64,000 nucleotides of DNA from Peribacillus sp044761985 (GTDB lineage Bacteria; Bacillota; Bacilli; Bacillales; DSM-1321): the NCBI RefSeq assembly GCF_044761985.1, contig NZ_JBIWDK010000003.1, positions 1 through 64,000 on the forward strand, written 5' to 3'. Shown piece after piece: positions 59,884 through 64,000 of this stretch. The stretch's first letter is position 1. Each line of letters begins with the position of its first letter. Both the position numbers and the translations under genes were made by a program. The notes under the pieces were generated by a model. It was not told the DNA's origin. It searched no databases and saw only the letters and a program-made list of their open reading frames with translations.

Positions 59884-61764
59884 ATGGAACGTTTTATAAG
59901 AAAATATAGCATCGAAAAAGATTTTCCTTTATCTAGGTCCTTCGTTTGGAAGGTGTTGGGGGACAATGATCGCTTAAACCGGTTCATTGGTTTATTCCCT
60001 GTCGAATTCGGTAAAGTGGAAAACAAGCAAGGTGGGATTTTTTATCGAGATGCAATAGCAAAGGTAGCTGGATTCGTCGATATCTTGTGGAAGGAATATC
60101 CCTTTCAGTGGGTGAAAAATGAACAATATACCTTTGAACGCATATACGAAAAAGGTCCTTTTACTAAGTTGGTAACCACTTTTGAATTTTTGGAATCAAC
60201 GATATACGAAAATGGATGCAAGGTCTCAATCAAGAGTGAATTTACTCCTCGTAATCTATTGGGTTTGGCGGCGATCCCCCTCATAGGAATCAAATCAATG
60301 AAAAACACGATCCGGTATGTGGACGAGCAGATGCTAGTGGCCAACGGTACCATTGAAAAAATCCACTATCAGAAAAAATCAGTAGGACAAGTAAATCTTG
60401 AGGAATTGAATCGCTTAGAAACGCTGCTTGATGAAGCACCTGTTAACCCGGATTATAGGATAAAGTTGCATGGATTATTGAGGGATGGCGAAAGCAATGA
60501 TGTAGTCAAGATGAATCCTTATAAAGTTGCAAGCGAATGGGGAGCGGAGCCACTAGAGGTCTTGCGTCTTTTTCTCTACGCAACAAAAGCGGGCCTCTTA
60601 AATTTAAGCTGGAACCTGATTTGCCCGAATTGCCGTGTCTCCAAGGTGGAATATACGACTTTATCAAAGCTGAAAGGTCAATTTCATTGTGATTTATGCG
60701 GAATTGACTATAACGCGGACTTCGGTAAATATGTGGAACTGAATTTTTCCGTGCATCCATCCATAAGGAAAGCATATGACCTGGTTTTTTGTGTAGGCGG
60801 GCCGATGATCACCCCGCATGTACACATGCAAAGGGTAATACAAAAGGGGGATTCCTTTGCCTTCCCTCTTCCCGATGGTTTTGTGAAAATGAGGATACGC
60901 GTGTTGCAGGCGAATCATATTGTTACATTCGATGAATGGCCGGAAGATGAAAATATTAAGGGGATGGCCTATACATATGAGGACAACGGTTGGCATAGAA
61001 GCGGAGAACAATATAATCTAAAGAACGATGAAATGATGATATCCAATGAAAGTTCGTCGGATATCGTCGTTGTCATGGAAAAAGCCGAATGGAACCAAGA
61101 AGTCGTAACAGCTGCTTGGGTCACCTCTTTGCAGGAATTCCGGGACCTGTTTTCGTCTGAAGTATTATCCCCCGGGCAGCAGGTTGGCATCGAGAGCGTG
61201 ACCATTTTATTTAGCGACCTTCAAGGATCGACATCCTTATACGAAAGCATAGGGGATGCAGACGCCTACGGGCAGGTTCGCAGGCATTTCGAATTTCTGA
61301 GCCATTGGATTTCAAAGAATTCCGGGGGTGTCGTCAAGACAATCGGAGATGCCGTGATGGCGGTATTTCATCTGCCGGAGGATGCCCTGAAAGCCGCCAT
61401 TCAAATACAAGAACATGTGTCAGAGTTCAATGCCACGGTAGGTGATCCCATTGTCTTGAAACTAGGTTTATATAGTGGCCCAGCGATTGCCGTGAATTCG
61501 AATGATCGATTGGATTACTTTGGAAGGACTGTGAATATGGCTGCACGCGTACAAGGTCAAAGCGCCGGTCATGATTTAGTGCTTAGTGAGGATGCCCTTC
61601 AAAATGAAAAAATGCAAGCAATCATCATGGGGCTCGAAAGGTTTGAGATAATTCCATTCAAGGCTTCTCTAAAAGGAATCAATGATGATGTGGCGTTAAT
61701 TCAGCTAAAAAAAAGAGTACCAGGCTCCCTTATCGTACAGAATGAAGAAGTGAGTGATATATAA
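59884..61764 (+). CDS. Class III adenylate/guanylate cyclase with START-like and zinc-ribbon N-terminus
   Basis: The 626-residue protein has an N-terminal START/SRPBCC-like domain (about 5-155) and a DUF5939-like middle part with a zinc ribbon (CPNC...CDLC, about 250-280). The class III cyclase domain lies at about 440-600. It has metal Asp in ILFSDLQGSTSLY, the second Asp in KTIGDAVMAVFHL (with the Lys used for adenine), and Asp plus Asn/Arg in RLDYFGRTVNMAARVQ. These are residues of an active adenylate cyclase. Class III cyclases are unusual in Bacillus. It lies at the end of the SigD-driven phosphodiesterase unit. Start ATG follows AGGGGGAACAGGG. Confidence 0.88.
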   Translation: MERFIRKYSIEKDFPLSRSFVWKVLGDNDRLNRFIGLFPVEFGKVENKQGGIFYRDAIAKVAGFVDILWKEYPFQWVKNEQYTFERIYEKGPFTKLVTTFEFLESTIYENGCKVSIKSEFTPRNLLGLAAIPLIGIKSMKNTIRYVDEQMLVANGTIEKIHYQKKSVGQVNLEELNRLETLLDEAPVNPDYRIKLHGLLRDGESNDVVKMNPYKVASEWGAEPLEVLRLFLYATKAGLLNLSWNLICPNCRVSKVEYTTLSKLKGQFHCDLCGIDYNADFGKYVELNFSVHPSIRKAYDLVFCVGGPMITPHVHMQRVIQKGDSFAFPLPDGFVKMRIRVLQANHIVTFDEWPEDENIKGMAYTYEDNGWHRSGEQYNLKNDEMMISNESSSDIVVVMEKAEWNQEVVTAAWVTSLQEFRDLFSSEVLSPGQQVGIESVTILFSDLQGSTSLYESIGDADAYGQVRRHFEFLSHWISKNSGGVVKTIGDAVMAVFHLPEDALKAAIQIQEHVSEFNATVGDPIVLKLGLYSGPAIAVNSNDRLDYFGRTVNMAARVQGQSAGHDLVLSEDALQNEKMQAIIMGLERFEIIPFKASLKGINDDVALIQLKKRVPGSLIVQNEEVSDI

Positions 61765-61774
61765 CAAATACAAA

Positions 61775-61809
61775 AAAATCCCAGTAAAATGAAGACTACT
61801 GGGATTTTC
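61775..61809. terminator. Bidirectional terminator
   Basis: AAAATCCCAGTA / TACTGGGATTTT hairpin (9-nt loop) between convergent genes. Confidence 0.85.
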
Positions 61810-61819
61810 AGGCTGAGTA

Positions 61820-62368
61820 TTACCGATTATGATGGTTAAACCAAGTAATGAAATTTTCGACGACCATATCCAAAAACTGTACAGTCGGTTCATGGGTCAG
61901 GTTGCCTTCTTGATCGACTTTTTCATGCACGGCCCCTACATGCACTTCATTTCCAGGAAGAAGCGGAGACGAGACGCCTGCGGCAAATAAGATATCCCGT
62001 AAATGCAATTGGGCCTTAACCGTCCCCAAATTCCCCATGGAAGCCCCGACGATCCACGATGGTTTACCAATCAAGACTTTATCCACACGAGACATCCAAT
62101 CAATCGCATTGACTAACACGCCTGGCACTGTCCCGTTGTATTCAGGGGTCACCCACAAGACCGCATCCGCATGGGCCACTTTGTTTTTAAACTCTTTCAC
62201 AACGACTGGCGGGTCGTTTTCGATATCCTGGTCGAAAAATGGTAGATCCCGAATGTTCAAGATTTCAAGTTCGAATTTATCTTGATACCGCTTTTGAATG
62301 TATTTAGCGAGTTTCAGGTTATAAGATTCCTTTCGAATGCTTCCAACGATGGCAACAACTTTCATCAT
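61820..62368 (-). CDS. NADPH-dependent FMN reductase family protein
   Basis: The 182-residue flavodoxin-like fold starts VVAIVGSIRKESYNLKLAKY (FMN phosphate loop) and has TPEYNGTVPGVLVNAIDWMS, the family signature. It reduces flavins, quinones, azo dyes or chromate with NADPH. Two ATG codons (62368, 62365) follow AGGAGG; the second has the better spacing. Monocistronic. Confidence 0.9.
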   Translation of the reverse strand: MMKVVAIVGSIRKESYNLKLAKYIQKRYQDKFELEILNIRDLPFFDQDIENDPPVVVKEFKNKVAHADAVLWVTPEYNGTVPGVLVNAIDWMSRVDKVLIGKPSWIVGASMGNLGTVKAQLHLRDILFAAGVSSPLLPGNEVHVGAVHEKVDQEGNLTHEPTVQFLDMVVENFITWFNHHNR

Positions 62369-62493
62369 AAAACCTCCTATTATTTATTTGCACGAGCTGA
62401 TTCTTCATTAATAGTATAATTGTTATTTTATTGAAAGGGAAAAGAGACGCTCATATGCTTTGCTCGAATGTCTCCATTCAAGAGATAAAAAAT

Positions 62494-63450
62494 CTATGCC
62501 TCGTTTACCCTTCGATGGTAATACTTATCAAGGAAATAGCCGAAAACGGATGCAAGCATTTGTTGAAAGAGCATCCCGAGAATCACGGGCACGGCAACGG
62601 CTGCAGGGAAATAGGTGGTGGCAAGGACTGCACCGGCACTGATATTGCGCATCCCCCCGGTAAAGGTCAAGGTAATGACGTCTTCTTTTTCCCAGTGTAG
62701 TAGTTTACCAATCCACCAGGAAAATGCATAGCCTGAAGCGGCGATGAAGAGTACCAAGAGTGCCATGACCAGTAGTTTCTCGTTGAAATGGGTCAGGTAG
62801 GGTGCGATTTTTGAACTGTTCAAGATTACGACAATCCCTACGCTTAGTTTGGAAAAAGGAGCCAGACGGGGGGCAAGCCCCTCTTTTATTTTCCCTTTTG
62901 TGGCCTGGTTCAAGAACATCGCAAGCATCGAAGGTATAACGATCATCCCGATCAGGCCTTTCACCATGGGCCATATCTCCATTTCAATCGTGCCTCCCCC
63001 AAAAAGTGAAACGCTATAAGGCACAATGAAGGGGGAAAGAAGGGTGTCGATAAGGATAATCGTCAAAGCAAGCGCGGCATTCCCTTTATAAATGGTGATC
63101 CAGATGATGCTGGTGACTCCGGTTGGAATGACGACACCAAGGACCAATCCGGTAATCGTGAAAGCGTCCCCTTGAAACACCAGGTGCCCGAGGGCCCAGG
63201 CCCAAATCGGCATGAGGATATGCAGGATCATTAATACTATGAAAATGGGTAAAGGATGATAGATTGCTCGTTTCAAGGATTTGAAATTGGAGCCTAGGCT
63301 ACCTGTAAAGGTAATGAAAGCAAAAATCCATGGAACCAAAAATGTATAATCGGTTAGCCGTTCGGCCAACAAGACACCGATGACAACGCTTATCGGTGTG
63401 ATGAATGGCATGGCTCTATTTAAATATGTATTGATTGACTGCAGCGACAT
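62494..63450 (-). CDS. Bile acid:sodium symporter family (BASS) transporter
   Basis: The 318-residue protein has about nine to ten transmembrane helices and BASS motifs ITGLVLGVVIPTGVTSIIWI and LTFTGGMRNISAGAVLATTY, which line the sodium site. Substrates of bacterial BASS proteins include organic acids such as pantoate. YocS in B. subtilis is a relative. Start ATG follows AGGAAGTGG. Confidence 0.88.
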   Translation of the reverse strand: MSLQSINTYLNRAMPFITPISVVIGVLLAERLTDYTFLVPWIFAFITFTGSLGSNFKSLKRAIYHPLPIFIVLMILHILMPIWAWALGHLVFQGDAFTITGLVLGVVIPTGVTSIIWITIYKGNAALALTIILIDTLLSPFIVPYSVSLFGGGTIEMEIWPMVKGLIGMIVIPSMLAMFLNQATKGKIKEGLAPRLAPFSKLSVGIVVILNSSKIAPYLTHFNEKLLVMALLVLFIAASGYAFSWWIGKLLHWEKEDVITLTFTGGMRNISAGAVLATTYFPAAVAVPVILGMLFQQMLASVFGYFLDKYYHRRVNEA

Positions 63451-63616
63451 CCATCCACTTCCTACCGTTTAATTTCTTCGTTTTTAAGTGTACCATATTC
63501 CAAACAATGAATATCGGAACAAAAATCCTTAGCTTATCACACTTGGTATATACAAAAATAAACCAGTTTAGTAAAATATTTTTAATGACTAATATTTTGG
63601 AGAGAAAGGGGATTTC

Positions 63617-64000
63617 ATGAAAAAAGAACTTTTTTCTTGGGTAAAATCGGTACTTATTGCATTAATCGTCGTTTTCATTTGTCGTCAGTTTTTATTTGTT
63701 CCAGTGACTGTAAAAGGTGAGTCCATGGAGCCCACTTACGAAAATAATGACCGGATTGTCGTTACGAAAGTCGGAAACATCGAGCATTTTGATATGGTTG
63801 TATTTCACGCTCCGGATGCAGAAAAAGATTATATTAAAAGAGTCATCGGACTTGCGGGCGATAGTGTGGAAATGAAGGATGACGTGCTTTACATAAATGG
63901 GAAACAATATAAGGAACCATATGTGGAATCAAAAAAAGAGGAAATCCAATCTGATGAAAACTTGACTGAGAATTTCGACGTGAAAGTTCCAAAAGGGACT
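63617..64000 (+). CDS. Type I signal peptidase (partial, runs off the window)
   Basis: The first 128 residues are in the window. They show an N-terminal membrane anchor (about 8-25), the catalytic Ser in VKGESMEPTYEN and the general base Lys in DYIKRVIGLAGDSVEM. It is a SipS/LepB-type peptidase that removes Sec signal peptides outside the membrane. Start ATG has AAAGGGG 5 nt upstream. It may process the many secreted proteins, including the subtilase of this window. Confidence 0.94.
   Translation, partial: MKKELFSWVKSVLIALIVVFICRQFLFVPVTVKGESMEPTYENNDRIVVTKVGNIEHFDMVVFHAPDAEKDYIKRVIGLAGDSVEMKDDVLYINGKQYKEPYVESKKEEIQSDENLTENFDVKVPKGT

Overview
The window looks like a chromosomal segment of a low-GC, endospore-forming Bacillaceae. 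It starts inside an rRNA operon whose 15-tRNA cluster runs Asn-Ser-Glu-Val-fMet-Asp-Phe-Thr-Tyr-Trp-His-Gln-Gly-Cys-Leu. From memory this matches B. subtilis trnD with one Leu fewer. Further right, a lone tRNA-Gly locus, then queG, an amidase-domain gene, trmL, prkA and yhbH, recall the B. subtilis rrnD to yhb region. Codon use, SigE, SigB and SigD type promoters and coat-type genes fit a Peribacillus/Bacillus relative; the genus is an inference.

Layout: 1-1791 holds the 23S end, 5S and tRNAs. 2-8 kb has a soluble PAS chemoreceptor and a 1651-residue secreted subtilase whose promoter carries a near-perfect Fur box. 8.4-16.9 kb is a mixed stretch: a TauD-type dioxygenase, an orphan membrane histidine kinase, a zinc alcohol dehydrogenase, a PAS-STAS protein, a secreted SH3/DUF4163-like protein, a phosphatase and a HAD hydrolase. 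16.9-21.3 kb has a frameshifted DUF3231 gene, a coat protein with a SigE-like promoter, a CMD-family protein, ctaG with its DUF2243 partner, and a manganese catalase with a SigB-like promoter. 21.4-34.9 kb is metabolic and transport: an MDR reductase with an internal deletion, TetR, two paralogous aromatic-type aldehyde dehydrogenases (one with a divergent LysR regulator), an arylamine N-acetyltransferase, a polar amino acid ABC operon, a YitT protein and a PAS histidine kinase.

35-44 kb is a drug-resistance and stress block: a 30-aa holin-like type I toxin candidate with an antisense promoter, an LmrA/LmrB-like repressor-pump pair, a MarR-MFS operon beside a yfmJ reductase, a tandem duplication of a tRNA-Gly transcription unit, and a BmrA-like ABC exporter. 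44-54 kb is the conserved queG-yhbB-trmL-(nfrA)-prkA-yhbH neighbourhood, with several small genes and a 21-bp-phased repeat array in front of the amidase gene. 54-64 kb carries a MarR/ABC-2 permease operon and a signalling cluster: a SigD-type promoter for a chemoreceptor, then a consensus SigD promoter (TAAA-N15-GCCGATAT) for a GAF-HD-GYP c-di-GMP phosphodiesterase, a broken DUF3307-like gene, and a class III nucleotide cyclase. An FMN reductase, a BASS transporter and the start of a signal peptidase I gene close the window.

The most promising candidates for something undescribed are: the SigD-driven c-di-GMP phosphodiesterase/class III cyclase unit; the Fur-controlled giant subtilase; the helically phased GACCGATAA array followed by a 16-bp hairpin that buries the amidase ribosome binding site; and the putative toxin/antisense pair. 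All of these are read from sequence only. No database or folding program was run.
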